The notes: generated from the sequence alone by a model not told the origin. Positions 16,207-36,026 are shown, counted from the stretch's first letter. The stretch is DNA of 64,000 bases from Aphodosoma sp045614825 (GCA_045614825.1 JAZLDO010000040.1:1-64000), one strand, 5' to 3'. A program made the numbers and translations.

Positions 16207-17387
16207 CAAATTCCAATTTTGTTGACTACGTAAAGATATTTTGCCGTTCGGGTAAGGGTGGTGGTGGATCAACTCACTTTCATCGTGAAAAATATATACC
16301 AAAGGGAGGCCCTGATGGTGGTGATGGCGGTCGCGGTGGTCATATTATCCTACGCGGAAATAAGGACTATTGGACTTTGCTCCACTTGAAATTTGCTCGC
16401 CATATTTTTGCAGGCGACGGCGGACATGGAAGTGGCAGTCGCAGTTTTGGAGCTGACGGAGAAGATAAATATATTGATGTTCCTTGTGGTACTGTAGCAT
16501 ACGATGCTGATACAGGCGAATACCTATGCGATATCACGGAAGATAAACAAGAGGTTATCCTCCTCAAAGGTGGCCGTGGAGGACTTGGAAACTGGCATTT
16601 TCGTACTGCAACAAATCAAACTCCTCGCTATGCTCAGCCAGGAGAACCTCGCGTAGAACGTAGTGTAATTCTTGAACTTAAAGTGTTAGGCGATGTCGGT
16701 TTAGTTGGTTTCCCTAATGCTGGTAAATCGACATTGTTGAGTGTTGTATCGGCAGCTAAGCCTGAAATTGCTAACTATCCATTTACTACGCTTGTGCCTA
16801 ACCTCGGCATTGTTTCTTATCGTGGTGGTAAGTCGTTCTGTATGGCTGATATACCTGGTATTATTGAGGGTGCAAGCCAAGGTAAAGGACTAGGTTTGCG
16901 TTTCTTGCGCCACATCGAACGTAATGCTATTCTGCTGTTTATGATTCCTGCCGATAGTGATGACATCAATAAGGAATATAATATTTTGCTCAACGAATTG
17001 AAGGAATATAATCCTGAACTCGTTGATAAACAACGTATTCTTGCAATTACTAAGAGTGATATGCTTGATGAAGAGTTGATGCAAGCAATGGAGGCTGAAT
17101 TACCAACAGATATACCTCATATATTCATTTCGGCTGTGGCTGGATACAATATCACGGAATTGAAGGACTTACTTTGGGCAGAAATCAATAAAGAGGAAAA
17201 TCGCGTGCAAACGTTCACTCATCGTAACCTTGACGTTCAACGCCCAGCTTCTCAAAATGCAGAAGAGGAAGATTGGGATGAGGAATTGGAAGATTATGAT
17301 GACGAAGATGTTGAATGGGATGAAGATTGGGACGATGATAATGATAATGCTGGCGGATATATGGTCGATGATATTGAATATGTTTAA
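16203..17387 (+). CDS. obgE: GTPase Obg
   Basis: Conserved GTPase involved in 50S ribosome maturation and stress control; 394 aa. The Gly-rich Obg fold occupies about residues 1-160 (GKGGGGSTHFHREKYIPKGG). The G domain follows with G1 GFPNAGKST, G3 DIPGI, G4 TKSD and G5 SAVAG. The tail after residue 340 is strongly acidic (runs of D/E), as in Bacteroidota Obg. Third gene of the hpt-adk-obgE run. Heptads GCATAAT TCATAAT follow the stop, then a strong terminator at 17479-17516. Confidence 0.95.
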   Translation: MSNSNFVDYVKIFCRSGKGGGGSTHFHREKYIPKGGPDGGDGGRGGHIILRGNKDYWTLLHLKFARHIFAGDGGHGSGSRSFGADGEDKYIDVPCGTVAYDADTGEYLCDITEDKQEVILLKGGRGGLGNWHFRTATNQTPRYAQPGEPRVERSVILELKVLGDVGLVGFPNAGKSTLLSVVSAAKPEIANYPFTTLVPNLGIVSYRGGKSFCMADIPGIIEGASQGKGLGLRFLRHIERNAILLFMIPADSDDINKEYNILLNELKEYNPELVDKQRILAITKSDMLDEELMQAMEAELPTDIPHIFISAVAGYNITELKDLLWAEINKEENRVQTFTHRNLDVQRPASQNAEEEDWDEELEDYDDEDVEWDEDWDDDNDNAGGYMVDDIEYV

Positions 17388-17478
17388 TTAATGCATAATT
17401 CATAATTTTATTTGCAAAAAATAAAAAAAATATAGAATTTTCAAGATTAAAATTTACATTTTACTATAATATTCAAAC

Positions 17479-17516
17479 AAAAAGTCGCAATTTCATTATA
17501 AGAATTGCGACTTTTT
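17479..17516 (+). terminator. Rho-independent terminator after obgE
   Basis: AAAAAGTCGCAATT (17479-17492) pairs with AATTGCGACTTTTT (17503-17516). The A/T runs would allow function on both strands. It shares its AAAAAGTCGCAA arm with the terminator at 1650-1695. Confidence 0.9.
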
Positions 17517-17730
17517 ATATTATAACACACAATTATAATTGATTTAACACCACTCCTTAATGTGTAATCCGATTTTTTTACTATTTATACGTGATTTTTT
17601 CGCATTTTTATTTGGCGTATAAATTATTTTATTTATCTTTGTTGCGTAATAAAAAATACTTTTATGAACAATAGTTTTTGAGTTTTCATAATAAGAGATT
17701 GATTTTAGATAATAGATTTTGTTTGTAGTT

Positions 17731-17774
17731 ATGGATTTTTGCAAGTCGCTGTGAAGCGCTGACCAAAAATCCAT
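17731..17774. repeat. Long inverted repeat downstream of the NUDIX gene
   Basis: ATGGATTTTTG (17731-17741) and CAAAAATCCAT (17764-17774) are perfect 11-bp arms around a 22-bp loop that can itself pair partly (AGTCGCT against AGCGCTGAC). It is 8 bp beyond the NUDIX stop. There is no U-run after the stem, so it is not a standard terminator. Apart from this and the obgE terminator I see no gene in 17388-17782. Confidence 0.75.
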
Positions 17775-17782
17775 ATCTTTTT

Positions 17783-18280
17783 TTATCTCAACCAACCTAA
17801 TTTTTCAATTTCTGACTCAAAATTTGGGGTAAATATTCCTTTGCCTATATTTTTTCTAATTTCATCCAAAGTCCAAAAACGCCCCTCTTCTACCTCTGAG
17901 GGATCAGGCTGAAATACACCATCATAAGTGCAACGATAGATATATACTAATTCAGCTTCGACAGATGAACGAAATTGATATTGCATAATAAATTCGGGCG
18001 TAAAGTCAACAACTCCTAACTCCTCACGAGTTTCTCGCAATAAAGCTTCTTCTATCTGCTCGCCATAATCAACATGGCCACCTACGGCAGTATCCCACTT
18101 GCCAGGTTGAATTTTTTTTGACATTACTCGTTTTTGGAGATATAAGTCGCCTGCAGAGTTGAATATGTGGAGATGAACTACGGGGTGCAACAAAAATGTT
18201 TGAGCATGGCACTCGGTGCGTGAGGCTGAGCCTATTACATCACCTTCGGGGTTGACTATTGGGAATATTTCGTCGTGCAT
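17783..18280 (-). CDS. NUDIX hydrolase family protein
   Basis: 165-aa cytoplasmic NUDIX protein that hydrolyses a nucleoside-diphosphate-linked substrate or isomerises a related one. The full NUDIX box is present: GHVDYGEQIEEALLRETREE followed by LGV. The N-terminus (MHDEIFPIVNPEGDVIGSASRTECH) resembles the family that includes isopentenyl-diphosphate isomerase-like proteins, so that activity cannot be excluded, but the substrate is unknown. Start at 18278-18280. Its leader is the composite repeat at 18301-18416, and no clear promoter box was found. Confidence 0.85.
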   Translation of the reverse strand: MHDEIFPIVNPEGDVIGSASRTECHAQTFLLHPVVHLHIFNSAGDLYLQKRVMSKKIQPGKWDTAVGGHVDYGEQIEEALLRETREELGVVDFTPEFIMQYQFRSSVEAELVYIYRCTYDGVFQPDPSEVEEGRFWTLDEIRKNIGKGIFTPNFESEIEKLGWLR

Positions 18281-18300
18281 AGAGTTATTAATTTTATTGT

Positions 18301-18416
18301 TGAATACACACTGAGAGTGTGTGTCTGTTTTCTACGGTACAGGTTGCTTGCACCTTGCTTGAGGGTAAGGCGAAATTTGGGGTTTGAATACACATTGAGA
18401 GTGTGTATTTTTTAGA
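18301..18416. repeat. Hairpin-bounded composite repeat, copy B
   Basis: It opens with GAATACACACTGAGAGTGTGT and closes with GAATACACATTGAGAGTGTG plus a T-run, and contains CAGGTTGCTTGCACCTTGC. Same order and orientation as copy A at 7440-7560, with a diverged interior. It lies upstream of the NUDIX gene. Confidence 0.8.
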
Positions 18417-18420
18417 GATA

Positions 18421-18460
18421 AAAAGACAGGAGAACATGATTGCTTTGCGGTTGATGTTTT
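18421..18460 (-). terminator. Terminator of the nadA-aroB-dapB-lepB run
   Basis: AAAAGACAGG (18421-18430) pairs with CCTGTCTTTT (18451-18460), and the stem extends inward with two mismatches. It lies 35 bp downstream of the lepB stop on the minus strand. Confidence 0.85.
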
Positions 18461-18494
18461 CCTGTCTTTTTATTATTTTTATATAAAAAAGGGG

Positions 18495-19988
18495 TTATTT
18501 TGAGGCGTCGAGACCGAAACGGCTCCAGCGTATTTTGCCGTTGAACCATTCTACATCGCGGTCTAAAGATAGCCAAACGAACATAGGACGTCCGACAATG
18601 TGATCTTCAGGCACAAATCCCCACATGCGCGAGTCGGCAGAGTTATGGCGATTATCGCCCATCATCCAGTAGTAGTCCATTTTGAATACATACTCGGTGG
18701 CAGGTTCGCCGTTGAGGTATGCCACACCATCGCGATATTCGAGCGTGTTGCGCTCGTAGTTGACGATACAAGGGCGATAGCGCAAGATATTGTCTTCGGT
18801 GAGTTGGATTGTGTCGCCTTTGGCGGGTATCCAAAGTGGACCATAATTATCTCTATTCCACTTATATGTATATGATAGAGGGTATATTGGAGTATGCATT
18901 TCGGGCAAAATCTTCTCTACTGATACTTGAACCACCATAGGCATAACTTTCACTTTGTCTAATACCTCTTCAGTCATAGCCATTACATAAATAGGGCCCC
19001 ATGCACCATTGTTTTTAGGTTCCATACCTATACGTGTCAAATATGGAGCATAATCAGCACCATTCAATACCGATGTCTCTGTAACACTAACACCTAACTT
19101 ATGCAAAGCTTCTGCCGAGAATGTAGCACCATTAGTTTGCACAAAATAGTTATGTTGTACACCTTTAGGATTTTCAAACACCTCGCCATCAACATATAAT
19201 ACATTATCTTTCAACTCGATAGTTTGACCAGGGAGACCTACACAACGTTTTACATAATTCTCACGACGGTCAACTGGACGTACCACCAATTCGCCTAATT
19301 GAGCTTCTTGTTGACGTACTTTTTTCGCACCTACAGTCATACGCTCCACAAAATTGTCGTATGGTATCACACTATCATACTTAAACGTACGAAATGCTAT
19401 CGTACTTTGCGCTGCTTGAAAACACAATGTATAATAATCAGGATTAGCACACAATTGAGGCACAGTATCACCAGCAGGGAAATTAAATACTACGATATCA
19501 CCCAACTCTACTTTGTCCCAACCTTTCAAACGACGATATTCCCATTGTGGTTTTTCGATATACGACTTACCCCCCCAAGGGAAAGTATGTTGCACAAGCG
19601 GGAATGACAATGGTGTGTTAGGAATACGAGGACCATAGCTACACTTGCTAACCGCGAGAAAATCACCCACTTTCAATGTTTGTTCCAACGACGACGATGG
19701 AATTTGATAGTTTTGGAAAAGGTAGAGATTGATGAAATACACTGCTACCAAAGCAAACACTATAGCATCAATCCACGAACAGATAGTATATATCGTTTTG
19801 TTAGTATTCTCATATTTTTTCCACCAAGTCCAAGGAATGAATTTGGTTATAAAAATATCAAAAATAAATGGATACAACAACATCCACCAAAAATTGCCCA
19901 CCCAAGCAATAAACAGCACATAGATTAGCGACCATATCGCCAATTTAATCCACGATGAAATCGGTTTTTTTAAACGAGAATTATTCAT
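18495..19988 (-). CDS. lepB: Signal peptidase I
   Basis: Membrane-anchored Ser-Lys protease that removes signal peptides from exported proteins; 497 aa, the long form usual in Bacteroidota. Two hydrophobic segments lie near the N-terminus (residues about 12-50 and 70-95). The catalytic Ser is in IPSSSLEQTLKVGDFL and the catalytic Lys in NYVKRCVGLPGQTIEL. Box E is YYWMMGDNRHNSADSRMWG. A large insertion lies between the Lys box and box E. It is the last gene of the leftward run, 10 bp after dapB, with a terminator downstream. It would process the many secreted proteins encoded in this window. Confidence 0.93.
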   Translation of the reverse strand: MNNSRLKKPISSWIKLAIWSLIYVLFIAWVGNFWWMLLYPFIFDIFITKFIPWTWWKKYENTNKTIYTICSWIDAIVFALVAVYFINLYLFQNYQIPSSSLEQTLKVGDFLAVSKCSYGPRIPNTPLSFPLVQHTFPWGGKSYIEKPQWEYRRLKGWDKVELGDIVVFNFPAGDTVPQLCANPDYYTLCFQAAQSTIAFRTFKYDSVIPYDNFVERMTVGAKKVRQQEAQLGELVVRPVDRRENYVKRCVGLPGQTIELKDNVLYVDGEVFENPKGVQHNYFVQTNGATFSAEALHKLGVSVTETSVLNGADYAPYLTRIGMEPKNNGAWGPIYVMAMTEEVLDKVKVMPMVVQVSVEKILPEMHTPIYPLSYTYKWNRDNYGPLWIPAKGDTIQLTEDNILRYRPCIVNYERNTLEYRDGVAYLNGEPATEYVFKMDYYWMMGDNRHNSADSRMWGFVPEDHIVGRPMFVWLSLDRDVEWFNGKIRWSRFGLDASK

Positions 19989-19998
19989 AATTTTATTA

Positions 19999-20724
19999 TT
20001 ATTTCATTAAGTCAGTCATTGAATAAAAACCTGCAGGTTTGCCAACAAGGAATTCAGCCGCTACCACTGCGCCAAGGGCAAAGCCTTCGCGCGATTTTGC
20101 CTCGTGTGTGATAGTAATGCTATCCACCTCCGAGTCGTATTTTATAATATGAGTACCAGGCACTTTGCCTTCGCGCAAAGCCTCAATTAAGAGTTGAGAG
20201 TTGAGAGTTGAGAGCTGAGAATTGTGCAACACCCACTCCGATTTTCTATCCAAATTCTCCAAGATGCCTTCAGCAAGCGTGATCGCCGTACCACTTGGAG
20301 CATCTTTTTTCTCAGTGTGATGAATTTCGGTCATCGCCACATCATAATTGGCATAACGATTCATCATCTGAGCCAAACGTCTATTCAATTCAAAAAAAAG
20401 ATTGACCCCCAACGAAAAATTAGAGGCCCAAAACAAAGTGTAACCCTTTTCTGCTATCTCTTGTTTCAACTCAGGCAACACCGCATTCCACCCCGTAGTA
20501 CCCGACACCACAGGCACATCTACTGCCCAAGCCTTACGATAGTTTTCGACAGCCTTCGTTGGAACAGTAAACTCAATAGCTACATCCGCCGAAGCAAATG
20601 CCTCAGATTCAAATTCTTCTTGATTATCAACATCAACTTTCGACACTATTTCATGTCCTCTCTCAAGGGCAATACGCTCAATAATATGCCCCATCTTACC
20701 ATACCCTATTAATGCTATTTTCAT
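19999..20724 (-). CDS. dapB: 4-hydroxy-tetrahydrodipicolinate reductase
   Basis: NAD(P)H-dependent enzyme of the diaminopimelate/lysine pathway; 241 aa. Rossmann motif GYGKMG near the N-terminus, SGTTGW, the catalytic HHTEKKDAPSGTA and a C-terminal GAVVAAEFLVGKPAGFYSM are visible. A heptad array (20191-20225) inserts HNSQLSTLNSQL before the EGKVPGTH segment, in a region that is variable in the family. It keeps the frame open. The start overlaps the aroB end region (3-bp gap). dapA is not adjacent. Confidence 0.93.
   Translation of the reverse strand: MKIALIGYGKMGHIIERIALERGHEIVSKVDVDNQEEFESEAFASADVAIEFTVPTKAVENYRKAWAVDVPVVSGTTGWNAVLPELKQEIAEKGYTLFWASNFSLGVNLFFELNRRLAQMMNRYANYDVAMTEIHHTEKKDAPSGTAITLAEGILENLDRKSEWVLHNSQLSTLNSQLLIEALREGKVPGTHIIKYDSEVDSITITHEAKSREGFALGAVVAAEFLVGKPAGFYSMTDLMK
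20191..20225 (-). repeat. GAGTTGA heptad array inside dapB
   Basis: Units GAGTTGA x3, GAGCTGA, GAATTGT on the plus strand. The coding (minus) strand reads TCAACTC and gives NSQLSTLNSQL. Confidence 0.95.
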
Positions 20725-20727
20725 ATT

Positions 20728-21768
20728 TTAGTTTTCTCTTATATAATCCAACGCCTCAAAAATCTCTTCTTTTGTAACAATCTGATTTATACGCACATCT
20801 CCAACACCAGCAAGCAACGTAAAATTTATCACACCACCACTATTTTTCTTGTCGTGCATCATTAATTCATACAATCTATCATACTGCTTACACATATAAG
20901 GGAATGCCCCATAATACTCCTTTGCGAAAGCCAATATCTGCGACAATATCCTCCTATCGAATTTCAACTTCACAAACGACAAATACAACTCCGCCACCAT
21001 ACCCCACATCACCGCAAACCCATGCAACATCGGACTACCCACCTCATACGACAACGCCTCAAACGCATGACCTACCGTATGACCAAAATTCAAAGCCTTA
21101 CGTTGTCCCTTTTCATTTGGATCAAGCTCAACAACCGACTCCTTTATATCTAAATTTTGCTTCAACAATAGCGACAATCGTTTCACATCAAAGTCATCCA
21201 AATCATAACTCAATGTCTGATCCAACAAAATAGAATCCGCTATCAACGCATGCTTCACCATCTCGGCATACCCCGACAATCGATTCCTAAAATCAAGCGT
21301 CTCAAAAAAACGCGTGTCAATCAACACCCTTTCCGCCTTAGCAAACACTCCAATCTCATTCTTCAACCCTCTAAAATTCACCCCCGTCTTGCCACCAGTA
21401 GCCGCATCAACCACACCGAGCAACGTAGTAGGAACATTCACAAAACGCATACCACGCTTAAATGTTGCCGCCACAAATCCCCCCAAATCCGTAACAACTC
21501 CCCCCCCTACATTCACCAACAACGACGACCGAGTTGCTCCATTATCAACCAACACACTCCAAACCTTCACCCCCGTATCCAATGTCTTCACATCATCTCC
21601 CACATCAATTTTTATAACATACGGACCAAACGCCGACCAATCAATCCTCGAAAAACAATGTTCAGCCGTATTCTCATCAACCAAAACAAACACCCTATCG
21701 ACAGCTAAAGATTTAACCACAGCCGCCAACTCCACCTCAACTCTATCCGTTACAACAAAATTACCCAT
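20728..21768 (-). CDS. aroB: 3-dehydroquinate synthase
   Basis: Second step of the shikimate pathway (DAHP to 3-dehydroquinate), NAD- and Zn-dependent; 346 aa. NAD-binding GGGVVTDLGGFVAATFKRG; metal and substrate residues in RKALNFGHTVGHAFE and LHGFAVMWGM. The ATG (21766-21768, minus strand) arises at the edge of an array of ATTCCCT-type heptads that fills the whole gap to nadA. Middle gene of the nadA-aroB-dapB-lepB run. Confidence 0.94.
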   Translation of the reverse strand: MGNFVVTDRVEVELAAVVKSLAVDRVFVLVDENTAEHCFSRIDWSAFGPYVIKIDVGDDVKTLDTGVKVWSVLVDNGATRSSLLVNVGGGVVTDLGGFVAATFKRGMRFVNVPTTLLGVVDAATGGKTGVNFRGLKNEIGVFAKAERVLIDTRFFETLDFRNRLSGYAEMVKHALIADSILLDQTLSYDLDDFDVKRLSLLLKQNLDIKESVVELDPNEKGQRKALNFGHTVGHAFEALSYEVGSPMLHGFAVMWGMVAELYLSFVKLKFDRRILSQILAFAKEYYGAFPYMCKQYDRLYELMMHDKKNSGGVINFTLLAGVGDVRINQIVTKEEIFEALDYIREN

Positions 21769-21794
21769 TCCCTATTCCTTATTCTCTATTATCA
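21767..21794. repeat. ATTCCCT-type heptad array joining aroB start and nadA stop
   Basis: Units ATTCCCT, ATTCCTT, ATTCTCT, ATTATCA. The first overlaps the aroB start codon and the last contains the nadA TGA stop (21792-21794, minus strand). Confidence 0.8.
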
Positions 21795-22724
21795 TTTACT
21801 CATCTCCAACATCCTATGAATAGGACGCACAGCACGCTCACGTATATCCTCATCCACCTCAATAGCAGGCACCTCATCACGCAAACAAAGATACAATTTC
21901 TCAAGAGTATTCATTCTCATATAATCACACTCATTCATCGAACAAGCACGACCCGCTGGAGGCACAGGAATAAACTCCTTATCCGAACAACGCTTTTGCA
22001 TCTCATGCAAAATACCCGACTCGGTGCAAACCAAGAATTGAGTAAACTCGCCATCCACAGCATAATTAAGCAATGCTTGAGTTGAACCCACCACATCTGC
22101 CAAGTCAGCAATCTCTTTTTTACATTCAGGGTGTACCAACACCTTAGCCTCAGGATATTGCGCTTTAAGTTCAATCAACTTTTCAAGAGAGAACTGCTCA
22201 TGCACATGACACGCACCATTCCACAACAACATATTTCTGCCCGTAACAGCATTAATATAACCACCAAGATTACGATCAGGACCAAAAATCAACTTAGCAT
22301 CCTTAGGAAACTGATCCACAATCTTACGCGCATTCGTAGATGTCACCACCACATCCGTATGAGCCTTCACCGCAGCCGTAGTATTCACATACGAAATCAC
22401 CGTATAATCAGGATGCTCAGCCACAAACTTACCAAACTCATCAGCATTACAACTATCTGCCAACGAACATCCAGCAGCCAAATCCGGAACAAGAACTTTT
22501 TTCTGAGGCGAAAGAATCTTAGCAGTCTCGCCCATAAAGTGCACACCGCAGACAACCAAAATATCAGCATCCGACTTCTCAGCCCATTGCGCCAACGCAA
22601 GACTATCCCCAACAACATCAGCCACATCCTGAATTTCACCAACTTGATAATAATGCGCCAAAATCACAGCATTTTTCTCTTTACGCAAACGATTAATTTC
22701 CGCAATCAATTGTTCCTTTTCCAT
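21792..22724 (-). CDS. nadA: Quinolinate synthase
   Basis: [4Fe-4S] enzyme that condenses iminoaspartate with DHAP to quinolinate in NAD synthesis; 310 aa. Cluster cysteines are expected in CGVHFMGET, NGACHVHEQF and RACSMNECDYMRMNT. LAHYYQ near the N-terminus and HPECKKE are also typical. nadB and nadC are not adjacent. First gene of a leftward run. Promoter at 22799-22829. Confidence 0.94.
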   Translation of the reverse strand: MEKEQLIAEINRLRKEKNAVILAHYYQVGEIQDVADVVGDSLALAQWAEKSDADILVVCGVHFMGETAKILSPQKKVLVPDLAAGCSLADSCNADEFGKFVAEHPDYTVISYVNTTAAVKAHTDVVVTSTNARKIVDQFPKDAKLIFGPDRNLGGYINAVTGRNMLLWNGACHVHEQFSLEKLIELKAQYPEAKVLVHPECKKEIADLADVVGSTQALLNYAVDGEFTQFLVCTESGILHEMQKRCSDKEFIPVPPAGRACSMNECDYMRMNTLEKLYLCLRDEVPAIEVDEDIRERAVRPIHRMLEMSK

Positions 22725-22798
22725 AGTATTCCAATTTAAAAAATTATAACCAAAAAATACAATAAGCCCCCTACAAAACCATCAAAACATATAACATG

Positions 22799-22829
22799 CA
22801 AAGTTACTATTTTATTTTGATATAACAAA
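22799..22829 (-). promoter_or_regulatory. nadA operon promoter
   Basis: Minus-strand TAACTTTG (22799-22806) with TTTG (22826-22829) 19 bp upstream, 75 bp before the nadA ATG. Confidence 0.7.
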
Positions 22830-22885
22830 AAAAAATCAACAAACCATACACAAAACACAAACACCCACCACACCCAAAAAACAAA

Positions 22886-22917
22886 TTTGCCAAAACAAAA
22901 AAAAATTCGTAACTTTG
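22886..22917 (+). promoter_or_regulatory. ychF promoter
   Basis: TTTG (22886-22889) and TAACTTTG (22910-22917) are separated by 20 bp. The leader to the ATG is 34 bp. It is divergent from the nadA promoter, and the two -33 boxes are about 57 bp apart. Confidence 0.75.
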
Positions 22918-22951
22918 CACTCCATAATAATTAACTACACACTAAAATAAA

Positions 22952-24055
22952 ATGGCATTACAATGTGGTATCGTAGGGTTGCCAAACATCGGTAAATCAA
23001 CCCTTTTCAACTGTCTTTCAAACGCAAAAGCCCAATCGGCTAACTTCCCATTCTGTACAATCGAACCTAACGTAGGCGTAATCACCGTACCTGACGAACG
23101 CCTCAACAAACTCGCTGAACTTGTTAATCCTCAACGCATAGTACCTACTACTGTCGAAATCGTCGACATCGCTGGTCTCGTAAAAGGTGCTTCTAAAGGC
23201 GAAGGTCTCGGCAATAAATTCCTTGCGAATATCCGCGAAACAGATGCTATTCTACACGTACTTCGCTGTTTTGACGATCCTAACGTCGTGCACGTTGACG
23301 GCTCGGTTGACCCTATACGCGACAAAGAAATCATCGATGCTGAGCTCCAACTCAAAGACCTCGAAACTGTAGATTCTCGCATCCAAAAAGTACAAAAACA
23401 AGCACAAACCGGAGGCGACAAACAAGCTAAACAAATCTACGAAGTACTCGTAAAATATAAAGCTGCCCTCGAACAAGGTCTCTCGGCTCGTACTGTAACT
23501 TTCGACAATAAAGATGACGAAAAAATCGCTCGCGAACTCTTCCTTCTCACTGCAAAACCTGTCCTTTACGTATGTAATGTTGACGAAAGCAGTGCTGCAA
23601 CTGGCAACGAATATGTGGAACGCGTACGCGAAGTAGCAAAACAAGAAGGTGCCGAAGTGCTCGTTATTGCAGCCAAAATCGAAAGCGAAATCGCCGAATT
23701 CGAAACATACGAAGAACGCCAAATGTTCCTCGCCGAAATCGGACTCGAAGAATCAGGCGTAGCCCGCCTCATCAAATCGGCTTACGCACTTCTTCGCCTC
23801 AAAACATACTTCACTGCGGGCGTTCAAGAGGTTCGCGCTTGGACTTTTCACGATGGATGGAAAGCTCCACAATGTGCTGGCGTAATCCACACTGATTTCG
23901 AAAAAGGCTTCATCCGCGCCGAAGTAATCAAATACGAAGACTTCCTCTCTTACGGCTCAGAAGCAGCAGTGAAAGAAGCTGGCAAAATGGGTGTCGAAGG
24001 TAAAGAATACATCGTTCAAGATGGCGACATCATGCACTTCCGCTTCAACGTATAA
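22952..24055 (+). CDS. ychF: Ribosome-binding ATPase YchF
   Basis: Obg-related P-loop protein (YchF/OLA1) that binds ribosomes and prefers ATP; 367 aa. G1 GLPNIGKSTLF (residues 8-18), SANFPFCTIEPN, G3 DIAGLVKGASKGEGLGNKF, and a NVDE motif in place of the NKxD of GTPases, which is the family hallmark. A coiled-coil insertion (about residues 135-175) and the C-terminal TGS-like domain (AGVQEVRAWTFHDG) follow. Single-gene transcript with its own promoter and terminator. Confidence 0.96.
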   Translation: MALQCGIVGLPNIGKSTLFNCLSNAKAQSANFPFCTIEPNVGVITVPDERLNKLAELVNPQRIVPTTVEIVDIAGLVKGASKGEGLGNKFLANIRETDAILHVLRCFDDPNVVHVDGSVDPIRDKEIIDAELQLKDLETVDSRIQKVQKQAQTGGDKQAKQIYEVLVKYKAALEQGLSARTVTFDNKDDEKIARELFLLTAKPVLYVCNVDESSAATGNEYVERVREVAKQEGAEVLVIAAKIESEIAEFETYEERQMFLAEIGLEESGVARLIKSAYALLRLKTYFTAGVQEVRAWTFHDGWKAPQCAGVIHTDFEKGFIRAEVIKYEDFLSYGSEAAVKEAGKMGVEGKEYIVQDGDIMHFRFNV

Positions 24056-24079
24056 AACAACTATAAACACTATATCACA

Positions 24080-24117
24080 AAAAATCCCCTGATACACATC
24101 AATATCAGGGGATTTTT
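24080..24117 (+). terminator. ychF terminator
   Basis: AAAAATCCCCTGATA and TATCAGGGGATTTTT pair perfectly and are followed by T residues. It can also act for the convergent minus-strand gene ending at 24133. Confidence 0.93.
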
Positions 24118-24132
24118 TTATTAAACAAAACC

Positions 24133-24630
24133 TTATTTTTTAGAGCATGTCGAAGAACATGGTTTTTGGCAACTTGTAGATCTTTCGCCTCCTCGATGAC
24201 AAGCAGATCTATCTCCTCTTGGAGCTTGACGCATTTCACAATCCATTCTTTTTACTTTCATTATTTCAAGATATTGAATATAACGATCATCACCCAAAAT
24301 CTTACGTAACTCTGCATTACACTCATTGCGACACTCTTCTTTAGTCATCGGATTAGCAGTCACTTTTCTCTTATCACATTTAGTATAATGCGATTTATAG
24401 AATGACAACAATTGTTCACGTTCTGCGCTAGTCAAATCCTTAATAATACGAGACAATCTATCTACTTGCATCATTGCACGTGTTTCTGGCGAATATACAC
24501 AACTACGCTTAACACACTCTTTTTGACATTGACCTACTTGTTGTGAAGTACATGTTTTTTGTTGTGGACATTGAGCCATCAAACCCATTGTCATCATTAC
24601 TGCCATTACGGCTACTAAAATCTTCTTCAT
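24133..24630 (-). CDS. Small secreted Cys-rich protein of unknown function
   Basis: 165 aa with a clear signal peptide (MKKILVAVMAVMMTMGLMAQ). The mature part has 13 cysteines, clustered at the N-terminus (CPQQKTC, C, C, C) and the C-terminus (CHRGG, CQKPCSSTC). The central helical stretch (MMQVDRLSRIIKDLTSAEREQLLSFY) looks like the LTxxQ-type stress proteins (Spy/CpxP-like, DUF4890-like) in Bacteroidota; this is a resemblance only. No T9SS sorting domain. No close gene partner; it is convergent with ychF. Function unknown. Confidence 0.75.
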   Translation of the reverse strand: MKKILVAVMAVMMTMGLMAQCPQQKTCTSQQVGQCQKECVKRSCVYSPETRAMMQVDRLSRIIKDLTSAEREQLLSFYKSHYTKCDKRKVTANPMTKEECRNECNAELRKILGDDRYIQYLEIMKVKRMDCEMRQAPRGDRSACHRGGERSTSCQKPCSSTCSKK

Positions 24631-24671
24631 AATAATCGATTTAATTTAATTAATACTCAATTTATGAAATA

Positions 24672-24725
24672 GCAAAATCCGCGGTATCTTTGCTATTTTC
24701 TACCTTTTTGACCCGCAGATTTTGC
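24672..24725. repeat. Inverted repeat between the Cys-rich gene and the giant T9SS gene
   Basis: GCAAAATCCGCGG (24672-24684) and CCGCAGATTTTGC (24713-24725) pair over 13 bp with one mismatch around a 28-bp loop. It lies just downstream of the giant gene's stop on the minus strand and may act as its terminator, though no U-run follows. Confidence 0.6.
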
Positions 24726-24731
24726 AAAAGT

Positions 24732-35951
<11,220 letters not shown>

Positions 35952-35995
35952 ATAATTAAAAATAATTTATCACAAAAAAATAACACAATACGATG

Positions 35996-36026
35996 CAAAG
36001 ATACAAAAAAAATCATAAAAAACAAT
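35996..36026 (-). promoter_or_regulatory. Promoter of the 3739-aa protein gene
   Basis: Minus-strand TATCTTTG (35996-36003) followed by CATCG, with a TTG-type -33 element (about 36023-36025) 19 bp upstream. It lies 45 bp before the start. Confidence 0.65.

Noticed and set aside
17544..17795. 83-aa minus-strand ORF overlapping the NUDIX 3' end
   Set aside because: Low-complexity Lys/Ile/Tyr-rich protein reading through a hairpin and AT-rich DNA; no promoter, no domain, overlaps a real gene.
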